Counted from the stretch's first letter, positions 48,503 to 59,588 are shown. The stretch: DNA of 64,000 nucleotides from Pandoraea sp. PE-S2T-3 (GCF_002179965.1 NZ_NGUQ01000001.1:1-64000), one strand, 5' to 3'. Made by a program: numbers and translations. Notes: generated from the sequence alone by a model not told the origin.

Positions 48503-49042
48503 TCACTTGCCGCCAGCGGTGCCGTTGCCCGAACTTGCGTTCAGCGTCTTGAGCACCTTGTCAGTGATATCGATGCGCGGGCTCACGTAGACCGCTTCTT
48601 GCACGATCAGATCGTACTTTTCCGCCTCGGCAATCGACTTGATCACGCGGTTTGCGCGATCGAGCACGGCCGCGAGTTCTTCATTGCGACGCTGGTTCAG
48701 GTCTTCACGGAATTCGCGCTGCTTGCGCTGGAATTCCGTGTCGGCCGCGGCCAGATCGCGTTGACGCTTGGCGCGCTCGGCGTCGGACAACGTGGCGTTG
48801 TCCTTGTCGAGCTTGTCCGACATCGCCTTGAGGCGTGCAGCCATGGCCTGAAGGTCCTGATCTCGCTTGGAGAACTCGGCTTCGAGCTTGGCTTGTGCGG
48901 CCTTGGCCGGTGCTGAATCGCGCAAGATGCGATCCGAATTGACAGCGGCGATGCGCGCATCCTGAGCCGAAGCGGCAAATGCCGCACCAGCCAGCAACGC
49001 CGCGGCCACGCCGCGCAGGCAATGCTTACGGATACCGTTCAA
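48503..49042 (-). CDS. skp: Periplasmic chaperone Skp (OmpH), TTG start
   Basis: Skp holds unfolded outer-membrane proteins in the periplasm for BamA. The protein has 179 residues from a TTG at 49042, preceded by AGGGG with 7 bases between. There is no in-frame ATG or GTG at a suitable place. A signal peptide (about 1-23, ending FAASAQ) leads into the OmpH domain: [21 protein letters not shown], a long coiled coil and [22 protein letters not shown]. Lies 52 bp behind bamA. Confidence 0.93.
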   Translation of the reverse strand: MNGIRKHCLRGVAAALLAGAAFAASAQDARIAAVNSDRILRDSAPAKAAQAKLEAEFSKRDQDLQAMAARLKAMSDKLDKDNATLSDAERAKRQRDLAAADTEFQRKQREFREDLNQRRNEELAAVLDRANRVIKSIAEAEKYDLIVQEAVYVSPRIDITDKVLKTLNASSGNGTAGGK

Positions 49043-49094
49043 TGTATTACCCCTTACAACGATGAAACATTCGGAACCGGTCGATGTGCCGTCG

Positions 49095-51398
49095 TTAGAA
49101 CGACGTACCGACCTGGAACTGGAATTTCTGATACTGGTCGCCCGTCTTCTTGACGAGCGGGAAGCCCATCGAGAGCTTGAGCGGGCCAATCGGCGAAATC
49201 CACGACAGGCCGAAACCGTAAGAATAGCGCAGGTTATTCAGCGTAATCGCCTGGCCGTTATCGAACACGTTACCGCCGTCCATGAACGTGAAGATACGCA
49301 GCGTACGGTCATAACCGGTGCCCGGCAGCGGGAACGTCAGTTCGATGTTACCGATCAGCTTCGACGCACCACCCAACGGTTCGCCGTTGGTGTCCTTCGG
49401 GCCCAGCGAGCTCGGCTCAAAACCACGCACCGAGCCGATACCGCCGGCGAAGTAGTTCTTGAAAATCGGGAACGGCTGACCGCCCATCCCGTGGCCGTAG
49501 CCCACTTCACCATTCAGTGCCAGCGTGAAGCCGCGGCTCACCGGGTAGTAGTACTGGTGCTGGTAGTACGCACGGAAGTACTTGGTCGTCCCGATCGGCG
49601 TACCGACTTCGATGTTGGCCTGTTGATAGTGACCGCGATTCGGGATCAGCGCGCTGTCACGCGAGTCGCGCGACCAACCCACCGTCAGCGGGTAGTTGTT
49701 GCTGACGTAACCGAACTGGTTCGCGTAGTCGATGTAGCGTTGCGGCGTCGTGCCGTCGCTGGTCAGGTGCAGACGCGTCTGCTCGAAACCGATGCCGAAG
49801 AACACGGTATCGACTTCCGAGAACGGCACACCGAACTTCAGGTTGCCGCCCAGCGTGTTGATACGGAAATCGGAGTCGCTCGTGAGCAGCAGCGGCTGAT
49901 ACGTACGGTAGTAGACGTCGGTAATACGGCTCACGCCGTCGACGGTGAAGTACGGATCGACCTGCGTCACGGCCAACGTACGGTAGGTCTTACCGGTATT
50001 CACGTTCACCGACAGCGACGTACCCGAACCGAACACGTTGTCCTGGCTGATACCCGCTTGCAGCACGACCTTGTCGGTCGACGAGAAGCCGGCACCGACG
50101 TTGATCGTACCGGTCGGCTTTTCTTCCACCTTCACCTGAAGGTCGACCTGGTCGTTCGAACCGGCCACCGGCTCGGTCGTCACGTTCACGTCGGTGAAGT
50201 AGCCCAGACGGTTGATACGGTCTTGCGAGAGCTTCAGGCGGTCGGCGTCGTACCACGAGCTTTCCAACTGGCGCAGTTCGCGGCGAATCACTTCGTCGCG
50301 CGTGCGCGAGTTGCCCACGATGTTGATCTTGCGCACGTACACACGGCGGCCCGGATCAATCGTCAGCGTCAGCGCCACGGTGTGGTTGTTACGATCGATG
50401 GTCGGCTGGGCGTTCACGTTGGCGAACGCGAAGCCGTAGTTGCCGAGCAGGTCAGAGATCGCTTTCGTGCTCGCTTGCAGCTTGGCAGCCGAGAACGTAT
50501 CGCCGGCCTTGAGTTGCACGAGCTTCTGCACGTCGTCCTGCTTGCCGAGCATTTCGCCGGTGAGCTTGACGTCCGAGACCTTGTACGGCTCGCCTTCGTG
50601 CAGGTTGATCGTCAGGTACATCTCGTCCTTGTCCGGCGTGATCGAGACGTCGGTGGAGTCGATGTTGAATTCGAGATAGCCACGGTTCAGGTAGAACGAA
50701 CGCAGCTTTTCCAGATCGCCCGTGAGCTTGTCTTTCGAATACAGATCGTTCTTCGAGTACCACGACAGCCAGTTCGGCGTGCCCAGTTCCATTTCGGCCT
50801 GAAGGTCCGACGTCGAGAAGGCCTTGTTGCCGACAAAATTGATCTGCTGGATCGTCGCCTTGGGGCCTTCGGTCACGGCAAACTGGATGCCCACGCGATT
50901 GCGTTCGAGCGGCGTAATCGTCGTCTTCACCTCGGCAGCGTAGTAACCGCGCGTAAGGTATTGACGCTTGAGTTCCTGTTCCGACTTGTCGAGCAAGTTG
51001 CGGTCGAAGGTGCGGCCTTCAGTCAGACCGACCGAGCGCAGTGCCTTCTTCAGACCGTCCTTGTCGAATTCCTTGATGCCGAGGAAGTCGATCGTTGCAA
51101 TGGCGGGGCGCTCATTGACGTGCACCACCAGCACGCTGCCTTGCGCCTCAACGCTCACGTCCGAGAACAGGCCCGTGGCATAAAGGGCACGAATTGCTTC
51201 GGTGCCCTTATCGTCGTTGAACTTGTCGCCCGGCTTGACCGGCAAGTAAGAGAACACGGTGCCGGGTTCAATACGCTGCAAGCCCTCCACTCGGATATCC
51301 TTGACCACAAACGGCTCGACGGCGCGTGCCAGGAAACTGTGTGCCGCCAGAACCGCAATCACCAGGGTCTTCGGAACAAGGTGGTATTTATTCGACAA
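49095..51398 (-). CDS. bamA: Outer-membrane protein assembly factor BamA, TTG start
   Basis: BamA is the core of the beta-barrel assembly machine in the outer membrane. The TTG at 51398 with GGGGAA upstream gives 767 residues with a signal peptide (about 1-28). Five POTRA domains (about 29-350; the first is FVVKDIRVEGLQRIEPGTVF) and a 16-strand barrel follow. The VRGFEPSSLGP lid loop near 650 and the C-terminal FQFQVGTSF with terminal Phe are typical. A GTG at 51461 is in frame, but its N-terminus would be atypical. Lies between rseP and skp. Confidence 0.95.
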   Translation of the reverse strand: MSNKYHLVPKTLVIAVLAAHSFLARAVEPFVVKDIRVEGLQRIEPGTVFSYLPVKPGDKFNDDKGTEAIRALYATGLFSDVSVEAQGSVLVVHVNERPAIATIDFLGIKEFDKDGLKKALRSVGLTEGRTFDRNLLDKSEQELKRQYLTRGYYAAEVKTTITPLERNRVGIQFAVTEGPKATIQQINFVGNKAFSTSDLQAEMELGTPNWLSWYSKNDLYSKDKLTGDLEKLRSFYLNRGYLEFNIDSTDVSITPDKDEMYLTINLHEGEPYKVSDVKLTGEMLGKQDDVQKLVQLKAGDTFSAAKLQASTKAISDLLGNYGFAFANVNAQPTIDRNNHTVALTLTIDPGRRVYVRKINIVGNSRTRDEVIRRELRQLESSWYDADRLKLSQDRINRLGYFTDVNVTTEPVAGSNDQVDLQVKVEEKPTGTINVGAGFSSTDKVVLQAGISQDNVFGSGTSLSVNVNTGKTYRTLAVTQVDPYFTVDGVSRITDVYYRTYQPLLLTSDSDFRINTLGGNLKFGVPFSEVDTVFFGIGFEQTRLHLTSDGTTPQRYIDYANQFGYVSNNYPLTVGWSRDSRDSALIPNRGHYQQANIEVGTPIGTTKYFRAYYQHQYYYPVSRGFTLALNGEVGYGHGMGGQPFPIFKNYFAGGIGSVRGFEPSSLGPKDTNGEPLGGASKLIGNIELTFPLPGTGYDRTLRIFTFMDGGNVFDNGQAITLNNLRYSYGFGLSWISPIGPLKLSMGFPLVKKTGDQYQKFQFQVGTSF

Positions 51399-51489
51399 CT
51401 TGCTTCCCCAAGAAACAATTGAATCGTGAAAAACTCGGATTTGCCTGCGACCGGCAGGCACGTGACGCTGTCAGGGCGGAAGAATCACC

Positions 51490-52887
51490 CTAGTGCAACA
51501 ATTTCGACAGGTCATTGAAAAGTGCTACGGCAGAGAGCGCAAGGATGCAAACGATGCCCACTCGTTGCAGCGCGCCCTGCCACCGCTCGGAGACTGCCCG
51601 ACCGGTAATCGCTTCGACCGCATAATATAACAGATAGCCACCGTCCAAAACCGGAATCGGTAGCAGATTCAATACGCCCAGGCTGATGCTGACAAGGGCC
51701 AGAAAGGCTACGAAATAATCGAGGCCGAGGCGCGCCGATCGACCCGCATAATCCGCAATCGTGACCGGGCCGCTCAAATTCTTGAGCGAGGCCTGCCCCG
51801 TGATCATCTTGCCGAACATCCGCACGCTGAACGCCGTGACATCCCACGTGCGCTGCGCACCGCGCCCGACCGCCTCGAACAGTCCGTAACGCACCGTGAC
51901 GGTGTCGACCTGACTCGCCAGCGCCGCACCGATCTTGCCCACGCGCGCCCCGCCCGCCTGCTCGGCGTCGACTTCGGCGCTCGGCGTCAGCGTCACATCC
52001 TGTGTCGCCCCTGCCCCATTGCGGCGAATCGTCAGTGTCATCGGCTTGCCGGGGTGCGCCCGCACGGCGTCGACGAACGCCTTCGCCGAGGCAATCGGGC
52101 TACCGTCGACGGCCGTGATCTCGTCGCCCACGCGCAGGCCGGCCTTGCCAGCCGCGCCATCAGGCAACAGTTGCCCCACTTTGATGCGCGCCGACGGCAC
52201 CAGCCCCAGACGCTGCATGAAGTCCTGCTCGCTGTCGGCATCGAAATGCTGCCCGGCAGCGTCCAGCGTGTATTCCGCCCGGCCGTCACGTGTGCGTGCC
52301 ACGAGCGTGACACGTTGGCCGTCGATCATCGGATCGACCAGACGCCAGCGCAAATCTTCCCAGGAGCGCACCGGGCTTTCGTCGCCCACGGCTTCGTCCG
52401 GGCTATTGCCGTTCTCGCGAACACCGGTAATGAGTTCGCCGCCCGCCAGACCGGCGCGCGCCGCCAGCGTGCCTGCCGCCGGGGCGGCCACGCGCGCGAC
52501 CGGCTCCGTCACGCCCGCGAGATTCAGACCGGCGTAAAGCGCAATGGCAAGCAGGAAATTGGCGATCGGCCCCGCCGCGACAATGGCGAAGCGCTTGTAG
52601 ACCGATTGACGGTTGAACGCGCGCGGCAGGTCTTCGGGAGCGACAACCTGCGTCTCGTCGCGTTCGTCGAGCATCCGCACGTAGCCGCCGAGCGGCAGCG
52701 CGCAAAGCGTCCATTCGGTGCGATCCCGCCCCATCGTCCACTTGATGAGCGGCGCACCAAAGCCCACCGAGAATCGAAGCACCTTCACACCGCACAGCCG
52801 CGCGACCGTGTAGTGCCCCAACTCATGGAATACCACCAGCACACCAATGGCGACGGCGAAGGCGAGCAACGTGGTGAGCAGGGTCAT
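51490..52887 (-). CDS. rseP: Site-2 intramembrane zinc metalloprotease RseP
   Basis: RseP cleaves anti-sigma factors such as RseA inside the membrane during envelope stress. The 465-residue protein has the zinc motif HELGH (His21, Glu22, His25) in the first helix and GGYVRMLDERDE. Two PDZ-like regions follow (about 125-225 and 230-310), then LDGGYLLYYAVEAITGR with the third ligand Asp, and a final hydrophobic helix. It is located between dxr and bamA, the standard position. Confidence 0.96.
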   Translation of the reverse strand: MTLLTTLLAFAVAIGVLVVFHELGHYTVARLCGVKVLRFSVGFGAPLIKWTMGRDRTEWTLCALPLGGYVRMLDERDETQVVAPEDLPRAFNRQSVYKRFAIVAAGPIANFLLAIALYAGLNLAGVTEPVARVAAPAAGTLAARAGLAGGELITGVRENGNSPDEAVGDESPVRSWEDLRWRLVDPMIDGQRVTLVARTRDGRAEYTLDAAGQHFDADSEQDFMQRLGLVPSARIKVGQLLPDGAAGKAGLRVGDEITAVDGSPIASAKAFVDAVRAHPGKPMTLTIRRNGAGATQDVTLTPSAEVDAEQAGGARVGKIGAALASQVDTVTVRYGLFEAVGRGAQRTWDVTAFSVRMFGKMITGQASLKNLSGPVTIADYAGRSARLGLDYFVAFLALVSISLGVLNLLPIPVLDGGYLLYYAVEAITGRAVSERWQGALQRVGIVCILALSAVALFNDLSKLLH

Positions 52888-52934
52888 GAGCGAGATCGGG
52901 CCGCGGTGGTATTACGACAACAGGGAAAACAGCG

Positions 52935-54134
52935 TCATGACGACGCCGGTGCCGGCAGTTTGGCCACATAGGCCGTTGCCAGTTCACGGGCACGGCGGTC
53001 GGCTTCGAGCACGACGTCGAGCGACAACGCCTCACCCACGGCCTCGCTGTCGAGCACGTGCTCGACAACTTGCGAGATCGCCGTGAAGCGAATGCGGCCT
53101 TCAAGGAAAGCAGCGACGGCGATTTCGTTGGCCGCGTTGAGCAACGCACCGGCCGTGCCGCCGCGATGCAGCGTTTCGAACGCGAGGCGCAGGCACGGGA
53201 AGCGGCGCAGGTCCGGCGCTTCGAACGTCAGCTTGCCGATATCGGCGAGATTCAACCCCGCGACACCCGACGTCACGCGATCCGGGAACGCCAGCGCGTG
53301 AGCAATCGGCGTGCGCATGTCGGGGTTGCCAAGCTGCGCGAGCGTCGAGCCATCCGTATAGGTGACCATCGAATGGATCACGCTCTGCGGATGAATCAGC
53401 ACTTCGATACGCTCGGGCGGCATGTTGAACAACCAGTGCGCCTCGATCACTTCGAGACCCTTGTTCATCATGCTGGCCGAGTCGACCGAAATCTTCCGGC
53501 CCATCACCCAGTTCGGGTGGGCGCAGGCTTCATCCGGCGTCACATTGTCGAGCGATGCCAGTTCGCGTTCGCGGAACGGGCCACCGGAAGCCGTCAGCAC
53601 CAGCTTCTCCACGCCACGCGTGGAAATGCGGTTCTCGCCGGCCACTTGCGGCAGGCACTGGAAAATAGCGTTGTGTTCGCTGTCGAGCGGCAGCAATGTG
53701 GCGCCGGCGCGCTCGGCCGTCGCCATGAACAGCGCCCCGGAGAGCACCAGCGACTCCTTGTTCGCCAGCAGAATGCGCTTGCCGGCGCGCGCCGCAGCCA
53801 GCGTCGATTGCAGACCGGCAGCGCCCACGATGGCCGCGACGACCATGGTGGCTTCGGCCGCTTCGGCCACATCGATCAGCGCTTGCGGACCGTAGGTCAC
53901 TTCGATCTTCAGTCCGGCATCCGCCAGACGCGCCGCAATCTGGCGGGCACCGTCGGCGTCCGCCACCACAGCAACCTGCGGGCGGTGCGCGACGCACTGC
54001 TCGAACAAGCGGTCGAGGTTGCGGTGCGCCGTCAGCGCGTAGACGGAGAAGCGATCGGGATGACGGCCCACGACATCGAGCGTGCTGACGCCGATGGAGC
54101 CGGTGGAGCCAAGAATGACGAGACGTTGCGACAT
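52935..54134 (-). CDS. dxr: 1-deoxy-D-xylulose-5-phosphate reductoisomerase
   Basis: Dxr makes methylerythritol phosphate in the MEP isoprenoid pathway. The 399-residue protein starts [19 protein letters not shown] with the NADPH-binding GSTGSIG loop. [38 protein letters not shown] and the [14 protein letters not shown] segment carry the metal-binding and substrate residues. The open frame extends upstream over cdsA; the ATG at 54134 is 2 bp after the cdsA stop. It supplies the isoprenoid units used by UppS. Confidence 0.97.
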   Translation of the reverse strand: MSQRLVILGSTGSIGVSTLDVVGRHPDRFSVYALTAHRNLDRLFEQCVAHRPQVAVVADADGARQIAARLADAGLKIEVTYGPQALIDVAEAAEATMVVAAIVGAAGLQSTLAAARAGKRILLANKESLVLSGALFMATAERAGATLLPLDSEHNAIFQCLPQVAGENRISTRGVEKLVLTASGGPFRERELASLDNVTPDEACAHPNWVMGRKISVDSASMMNKGLEVIEAHWLFNMPPERIEVLIHPQSVIHSMVTYTDGSTLAQLGNPDMRTPIAHALAFPDRVTSGVAGLNLADIGKLTFEAPDLRRFPCLRLAFETLHRGGTAGALLNAANEIAVAAFLEGRIRFTAISQVVEHVLDSEAVGEALSLDVVLEADRRARELATAYVAKLPAPASS

Positions 54135-54136
54135 GA

Positions 54137-54946
54137 TCAGACGAAGAGCAGAGCCAGTGGCAGCACCGGAAGCAACGCATCGATGCGATCGAGCACGCCT
54201 CCGTGGCCGGGCAGCAGCGCGCTGGAATCCTTCACGCCGGCTTGCCGTTTGAGTTGAGATTCGAACAGGTCGCCGACGACCGAGAAGGCCACCAGCACCG
54301 TGAGCGCGATCACGCCGAGCCCAAGGCCGAGCGTGTTGGCGAGATGCGAAACAATGGTCGGTGCCTGAAGGCCGCTCGCGAGCACAACGCCCGCCACGAC
54401 CAGCACCAGCAGCCAGCCGCCGATGGCCCCTTCCCACGACTTGCCGGGACTGATCGACGGCGCCAGCTTGCGCCGCCCGAACGCGCGTCCGGCAAAATAT
54501 GCACCGGTATCGGCAAGCCAGACGATGACGAGCACCGACAGCAGGAATGCCACGCCTTGCTCACGCGCCAGACACAACGCCTGCCATGCGGCAATCAGCA
54601 ACACCGGGCCGGCAACGAGCAACAGCCCGCGCCATGCGCCTTTCGTTGCCGGTTTGCGCAACAGCGTGAAGGGACCGGCGAGCACCCAGAAAATGGCGGC
54701 GGGCTTGAGCCAGATATGCGTGAGCGTCCAGCCGCCCGCCCACGTCATGCCCACGCCAAGCAAGGCGAGCGCGCCATAAAACACTGCGCCGGTGCCGTTC
54801 AGGCCGACCAGGCGGCCCCATTCCCAACCCGCCGCGGCAACAATCACGGCGGCGAGCAATGCAAACTGCGCCGGCGTACCGACGAAGATCACAGGCAAGA
54901 GAATGGCAAGGAGTACGACAGCGGTAATAACGCGTGTCTTGAGCAT
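54137..54946 (-). CDS. cdsA: Phosphatidate cytidylyltransferase
   Basis: CdsA makes CDP-diacylglycerol at the inner membrane. The 269-residue protein has about eight hydrophobic helices and the full C-terminal family signature: [20 protein letters not shown] followed by [11 protein letters not shown]. It overlaps the uppS stop by one base (TGATG) and is followed by dxr after 2 bp. Confidence 0.95.
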   Translation of the reverse strand: MLKTRVITAVVLLAILLPVIFVGTPAQFALLAAVIVAAAGWEWGRLVGLNGTGAVFYGALALLGVGMTWAGGWTLTHIWLKPAAIFWVLAGPFTLLRKPATKGAWRGLLLVAGPVLLIAAWQALCLAREQGVAFLLSVLVIVWLADTGAYFAGRAFGRRKLAPSISPGKSWEGAIGGWLLVLVVAGVVLASGLQAPTIVSHLANTLGLGLGVIALTVLVAFSVVGDLFESQLKRQAGVKDSSALLPGHGGVLDRIDALLPVLPLALLFV

Positions 54947-55728
54947 CAGGCGGAGTGTCCCGAGGGGTTCTGGACTTGCGCGCTGGTACGGCCAAAGCGT
55001 CGCTCACGTTGCTGAAACTCGGCAACCGCGCGTTTAAGCGTATCGGCGTTGAAGTCCGGCCAGAATTCTTCGGTGAAATACAGTTCAGTGTACGCCAGTT
55101 GCCAAAGCAGAAAATTACTGACGCGCTGATCGCCACCGGTGCGGATAAACAGATCCGGCTCCGGTGCGTAAGCCATGCTCAGGTACGGCGCGAGCTCGTC
55201 TTCGGAGAACGACGTCTCGAGTCCGGCGGCCCCGCCCTGCGCCACACGCTCGGCAGCGAGCTTCTGCGCAGCTTGCAGGATGTCCCACCGGCCACCGTAG
55301 TTGGCGGCAATGGTGAGCGTGAGGCCCTTGTTGTCTTTCGTGCGTGCTTCGGCGCGGCGCACCAGTTCCTGGATGCGTGGCTCGAAGGCTTCAAGTGCAC
55401 CGATGACGCGCAGGCGAATGCCATTGCTATGCAACTTGCCCACTTCACGCTCGAGCGCGAGGATGAACAACTGCATCAGCGTCGAGACCTCGTCCTGCGG
55501 ACGACGCCAGTTCTCGGAACTGAACGCGAACAACGTCAGGTACTCGACACCGAGTTCGGCGCAGGCCGTCACGGCCTCGCGCACGGCATCGACGCCGCGC
55601 TTATGCCCTGCAACGCGCGGCAATTTACGACTGGTAGCCCAACGCCCGTTGCCATCCATGACGATGGCAACGTGGCGCGGAATACTTGCTGTTTCAGGAA
55701 CAGTAAGCGTGGAGCTGAGAAAACCCAT
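54946..55728 (-). CDS. uppS: Undecaprenyl diphosphate synthase (cis-prenyltransferase)
   Basis: UppS elongates farnesyl diphosphate with eight IPP units to the lipid carrier for peptidoglycan and O-antigen. The 260-residue protein has the magnesium-binding Asp25 in [10 protein letters not shown], the [15 protein letters not shown] segment and the [17 protein letters not shown] region. These are all hallmarks of the family. It lies 64 bp behind frr and overlaps cdsA by one base. Confidence 0.96.
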   Translation of the reverse strand: MGFLSSTLTVPETASIPRHVAIVMDGNGRWATSRKLPRVAGHKRGVDAVREAVTACAELGVEYLTLFAFSSENWRRPQDEVSTLMQLFILALEREVGKLHSNGIRLRVIGALEAFEPRIQELVRRAEARTKDNKGLTLTIAANYGGRWDILQAAQKLAAERVAQGGAAGLETSFSEDELAPYLSMAYAPEPDLFIRTGGDQRVSNFLLWQLAYTELYFTEEFWPDFNADTLKRAVAEFQQRERRFGRTSAQVQNPSGHSA

Positions 55729-55792
55729 TGAGATACGGCGCGGGAGTCAGGGCGTAGGTCGGCGAGGAATCAGGCGTTGAGTGCTTGCGCAC

Positions 55793-56353
55793 TCACACCT
55801 TCATGATCTCGGCGTCCTTCTGCTGAACCAGCTCGTCGATCTCGACGACGGACTTGTCCGTCAGCTTCTGAACGACATCGCTGCCACGGCGCTCGTCGTC
55901 TTCCGAGGCTTCCTTTTCTTTCACGAGCTTCTTGAGCTGCTCGTTGGCGTCACGGCGCAGGTTACGCACGGCAACCTTGGCGTTTTCGCCTTCCGACTTG
56001 ACCAGCTTGGTCAGCTCACGGCGACGCTCTTCGGTCAGCATGGGCATCGGCACGCGAATCAGATCGCCTTGCGTGGCCGGGTTCAGGCCGAGATCGGCGT
56101 CGCGAATGGCCTTTTCGACCACACCGACCATCTTCTTTTCCCACGGCTGCACACCGATCGTGCGGCCGTCGACGAGCGTCACGTTGGCGACTTGCGAGAT
56201 GGGCACCATCGAGCCGTAGTAGTCGACCTGCACGTGGTCAAGCAGACCGGTATGCGCGCGTCCGGTACGAATCTTCGCAAGGTTGCCCTTGAACGATTCG
56301 ATCGAGCTCTGCATCTTTTGCTCGGCATTCTTCGTGATGTCAGCAACGGTCAT
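55793..56353 (-). CDS. frr: Ribosome recycling factor
   Basis: RRF splits post-termination ribosomes together with EF-G. The 186-residue protein shows the standard sequence: [57 protein letters not shown] and the C-terminal helix [19 protein letters not shown]. The start at 56353 has GGAGG about 7 bases upstream; the open frame extends further without coding character. Confidence 0.97.
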   Translation of the reverse strand: MTVADITKNAEQKMQSSIESFKGNLAKIRTGRAHTGLLDHVQVDYYGSMVPISQVANVTLVDGRTIGVQPWEKKMVGVVEKAIRDADLGLNPATQGDLIRVPMPMLTEERRRELTKLVKSEGENAKVAVRNLRRDANEQLKKLVKEKEASEDDERRGSDVVQKLTDKSVVEIDELVQQKDAEIMKV

Positions 56354-56442
56354 GACAACCTCCAAACCTAGAATTGATACGCAAACAAACGTAAATGATA
56401 CGGCGTCGGCACGCCAATGCGCGCCGACGCCGCAATTTGAAC

Positions 56443-57156
56443 TCAAACGTGGACGAGCGTTCCCTCGTCTTCGCCCAGGATGACGTGCTTGAGCGCGCCC
56501 GGCTTCACGATCGAGAAAACGCGCACCGGCATCTTCTGATCGCGGCACAGCGCGAAAGCGGTGGCATCCATGACCTGCAAGTTCTTCGAGATGGCTTCAT
56601 CGAAGCTGATGGTCGAGTACTTGACGGCGTCCGGATCCTTCTTCGGATCGGCCGAGTACACGCCGTCGACCTTCGTAGCCTTGAGCACGACTTCGGCACC
56701 GACTTCCGAACCGCGCAGCGCTGCGGCCGTGTCGGTCGTGAAGAATGGGTTGCCCGTACCGGCGGCGAAGATCACAACTTTACCTTCTTCCAACTGACGG
56801 ATCGCGCGGGGGCGGATATACGGCTCCACCACCTGATCCATGCGCAGCGCGGATTGCACACGCGCTTCGATACCGGCGTGACGCATGGCGTCCTGCAACG
56901 CCAAGGCGTTCATCATGGTGGCCAGCATGCCCATGTAGTCGGCCGTTGCACGGTCCATACCGGCGGCACCGCCTGCCACACCACGGAAGATGTTACCGCC
57001 GCCGATCACGACAGCCAGTTGCACGCCCAGGCGAACGACTTCGGCAATATCGGCCACCATCCGTTCGATCGTCGAACGGTTGATGCCGAATGCATCGTCA
57101 CCCATGAGGGCTTCACCAGAGAGCTTGAGAAGTACGCGTTTATAAGGAGTAGACAT
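56443..57156 (-). CDS. pyrH: Uridylate kinase
   Basis: PyrH phosphorylates UMP to UDP, feeding the UDP-sugars needed for lipid A and peptidoglycan. The 237-residue protein has the amino-acid-kinase fold: [42 protein letters not shown], and [20 protein letters not shown]. The AGGGA ribosome site lies just before the ATG. It is between tsf and frr, as in most proteobacteria. Confidence 0.97.
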   Translation of the reverse strand: MSTPYKRVLLKLSGEALMGDDAFGINRSTIERMVADIAEVVRLGVQLAVVIGGGNIFRGVAGGAAGMDRATADYMGMLATMMNALALQDAMRHAGIEARVQSALRMDQVVEPYIRPRAIRQLEEGKVVIFAAGTGNPFFTTDTAAALRGSEVGAEVVLKATKVDGVYSADPKKDPDAVKYSTISFDEAISKNLQVMDATAFALCRDQKMPVRVFSIVKPGALKHVILGEDEGTLVHV

Positions 57157-57252
57157 GGCGGTCCCTAAGAAGTCTGGTCTGGCACTGTGGGTATTCTGGA
57201 TGAAACAACGGGGACGGCACCGCCGCCCCCGGATACTACGGTACTGCGCGAA

Positions 57253-58134
57253 TTACGACTGCTTGGCGGCGGCCACTTGTGCTGCCACTTCTGCTGCGAA
57301 GTCGTCTTGCTTCTTCTCGATGCCTTCGCCGACCACGAACATGGTGAAGCCCTTCACCGTCGTGTTGTTGGCCTTGAGCATTTGCTCGACGCTCGACTTG
57401 TCGTCCTTCACGTAAGCCTGGTTCAGCAGCGAAACTTCCTTCAGGAACTTCTGCACGCTGCCTTCCACCATCTTCGCGACGATTTCAGCCGGCTTGCCCG
57501 ATTCGGCAGCCTTCTGCGAAGCGACGCTGCGCTCCTTCTCGATCAGGTCGGCCGACACTTGGTCTGCCGACACCGACACCGGCTTCATGGCGGCGATGTG
57601 CATTGCCACGTTCTTGCCCACTTCAGCGTCGGCACCGTCGAACTCGACGACCACGCCGATACGCGTGCCGTGCAGGTACGCGGCCAGCTTGCCAGCCGTT
57701 TCATAACGCTGGAAGCGGCGGATGGTCATGTTTTCGCCGATCTTGCCGATCAGGTCAGCACGGATCTGCTCAACGGTCTTGCCGTCGAGCGGCAGTGCCG
57801 ACAGAGCAGCCACGTCAGCCGGGTTGTTGTCAGCGACGAGCTTGGCCACGTCGTTGGCAAACTTCAGGAAGTCGTCGTTCTTCGAAACGAAGTCGGTTTC
57901 GCAGTTGATTTCGACCACGGCACCCTTGCCGCCGTCGATGTAGGCTGCGATCACGCCTTCAGCCGTGATACGGCTGGCGGCCTTGCTGGCCTTGCTGCCC
58001 AGCTTGACACGCAGGATTTCTTCGGCACGGACCATGTCGCCATCGGCTTCGGTCAATGCCTTCTTGCATTCCATCATCGGCGCATCGGTCTTGGCGCGCA
58101 GTTCGCCCACCATCGCTGCAGTAATTGCCGGCAT
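57253..58134 (-). CDS. tsf: Elongation factor Ts
   Basis: EF-Ts exchanges GDP for GTP on EF-Tu. The 293-residue protein begins with the UBA domain ([20 protein letters not shown]) followed by the TDF-equivalent [14 protein letters not shown] motif and the dimerisation domains, ending with [14 protein letters not shown]. It lies 152 bp behind rpsB, with a strong hairpin between them that may limit its read-through. Confidence 0.98.
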   Translation of the reverse strand: MPAITAAMVGELRAKTDAPMMECKKALTEADGDMVRAEEILRVKLGSKASKAASRITAEGVIAAYIDGGKGAVVEINCETDFVSKNDDFLKFANDVAKLVADNNPADVAALSALPLDGKTVEQIRADLIGKIGENMTIRRFQRYETAGKLAAYLHGTRIGVVVEFDGADAEVGKNVAMHIAAMKPVSVSADQVSADLIEKERSVASQKAAESGKPAEIVAKMVEGSVQKFLKEVSLLNQAYVKDDKSSVEQMLKANNTTVKGFTMFVVGEGIEKKQDDFAAEVAAQVAAAKQS

Positions 58135-58231
58135 ATCGTTACTCCTGTCTATCGAATCAGTCGGGCGGATGGCACCCAGGCGGCCGCACTGCCCTGCCCA
58201 GGCGCCCCGCGCACCCGACGCGGGGAAATCG

Positions 58232-58267
58232 GACTAAAAAAAAGGGGCGCCACAAGCAGCCCCTTTT
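58232..58267 (-). terminator. Terminator/attenuator between rpsB and tsf
   Basis: Read on the minus strand, AAAAGGGGC pairs with GCCCCTTTT around a 10-base loop, followed by four more T residues. It lies about 20 bp after the rpsB stop inside the operon, so it should terminate only part of the transcripts. Confidence 0.85.
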
Positions 58268-58286
58268 GTTACGCAGCGGTGGCCGC

Positions 58287-59036
58287 TTACGCCTCTTCGT
58301 TCACTTCGACGAAGTCGTCGCCTTCACCGCGCACGGCTTCGACGACTTCCTTGACGGCGTTTGCACGGCCTTCGAGGATCGCGTCAGCAACGCCTTGCAC
58401 GTACAGTTCGACAGCCTTGCTCGAATCGTCGTTACCCGGGATGACATAATCCACACCTTCCGGCGAGTGGTTCGTGTCAACCACGGCGATCACCGGAATG
58501 CCCAGCTTGTTGGCTTCGGTGATGGCAATCTTGTGGTAACCGACGTCGACCACGAAGATGGCGTCGGGCATACCGCCCATTTCCTTCACGCCGCCGATCG
58601 ACTTTTGCAGCTTGGCCATTTCGCGATCGAACAGCAGCGCTTCCTTCTTGCTCATGCGCTCTTGTTCGCCGGCTTCCAGCGCCTGCTCCATGTCCTTCAG
58701 CTTCTTGATCGACGACTTCAGGGTCTTGAAGTTCGTCAGCATGCCACCCAGCCAACGGTTGTTGACGAACGGCTGGCCAGCGCGGCCTGCGGCTTCCGCC
58801 ACGATTTCACGCGCTTGACGCTTGGTGCCCACGAAGAGGATCGTGCCGCGGTTTGCAGCCAGTTGGCGCACATACTTCAGCGCGTCCTGGTACATCGGCA
58901 ACGTCTTTTCGAGGTTGATGATGTGGATCTTGTTGCGATGGCCGAAGATGTAAGGGGCCATCTTGGGGTTCCAGAAACGGGTTTGGTGACCAAAGTGGAC
59001 GCCCGCTTCCAGCATCTGACGCATAGTGACAGACAT
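58287..59036 (-). CDS. rpsB: 30S ribosomal protein S2
   Basis: S2 is a late-assembling protein of the small subunit that binds S1. The 249-residue product starts [20 protein letters not shown] and has [19 protein letters not shown], the coiled-coil region around [16 protein letters not shown] and [22 protein letters not shown] lies close to the ATG. It heads the long envelope operon, is preceded by a 290-base leader and is divergent from map. Confidence 0.98.
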   Translation of the reverse strand: MSVTMRQMLEAGVHFGHQTRFWNPKMAPYIFGHRNKIHIINLEKTLPMYQDALKYVRQLAANRGTILFVGTKRQAREIVAEAAGRAGQPFVNNRWLGGMLTNFKTLKSSIKKLKDMEQALEAGEQERMSKKEALLFDREMAKLQKSIGGVKEMGGMPDAIFVVDVGYHKIAITEANKLGIPVIAVVDTNHSPEGVDYVIPGNDDSSKAVELYVQGVADAILEGRANAVKEVVEAVRGEGDDFVEVNEEA

Positions 59037-59335
59037 GTGATTCTCCGTGAGGGTTGGGTCTTAGACCGGCTGCCGTACCCGTTTCGTCAGACTGCCATAC
59101 AGCTTTGCATGACCCGCCTGCGAAGTTCGGGCACCCTGGGTGCGCCGGCCCGCGATTTCAAAGTTTTCCAAGCCGATAACGAATTGAGTCACCCGGCATT
59201 CCCTCGGACGCGATGCGAATCAACCGATTTGCACCACTGCGGGGCAGAAATCACCCCAAAAACCCGACAGAACCCATTGAATCCCAAGGGAAAACCCTTG
59301 GGCTTATTGACAACTCGTCCTCGACTTAGCCCGAG
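59037..59335 (-). promoter_or_regulatory. Long leader of the rpsB operon
   Basis: About 290 transcribed bases lie between the predicted start (near 59328) and the rpsB ATG. They include a perfect 8-bp hairpin (CCCAAGGG around four bases, 59283-59302) without a U-run. Ribosomal protein S2 represses its own operon through such a leader in other proteobacteria; here the idea is inference from position and length. With 59336-59588 this makes a 552-bp gene-free stretch holding no supported ORF. Confidence 0.4.
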
Positions 59336-59365
59336 ATTATAGCATCGCACCCCGCTGGCACTCAA
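59336..59365 (-). promoter_or_regulatory. Promoter of the rpsB operon
   Basis: On the minus strand TTGAGT (59360-59365) and a perfect TATAAT (59336-59341) have an 18-bp spacing. This is the best sigma-70 promoter seen in the window. Confidence 0.65.
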
Positions 59366-59588
59366 GCGACGCGTGAACTTACCGTGACATCCCGTAAATC
59401 CCCGGTTTGCGCGGCTCTCCGGCGAATTCGGAAAGTGCTTGGCTACGCACCGCCGAACCACCGGATCGATTCCGGAAAATCGCCCGGAAATCCACGCCGC
59501 ACGGGGCGGGCCCCGGTAAAAGCGGGGGCGAAAACCATAGGTTGGTGCGATAATGCGCCATTGTTTACGCGATTCGTTCGATTCCCCA

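Noticed and set aside
49062-51422. A 786-codon open frame on the plus strand opposite bamA
   Set aside because: It is the exact shadow of bamA in GC-rich DNA. The protein lacks any recognisable domain and is rich in Arg/His/Val, the typical composition of such shadows.
52935-54437. 500-codon version of dxr
   Set aside because: The extra 101 codons lie inside cdsA. The GSTGSIG motif begins right after the ATG at 54134.
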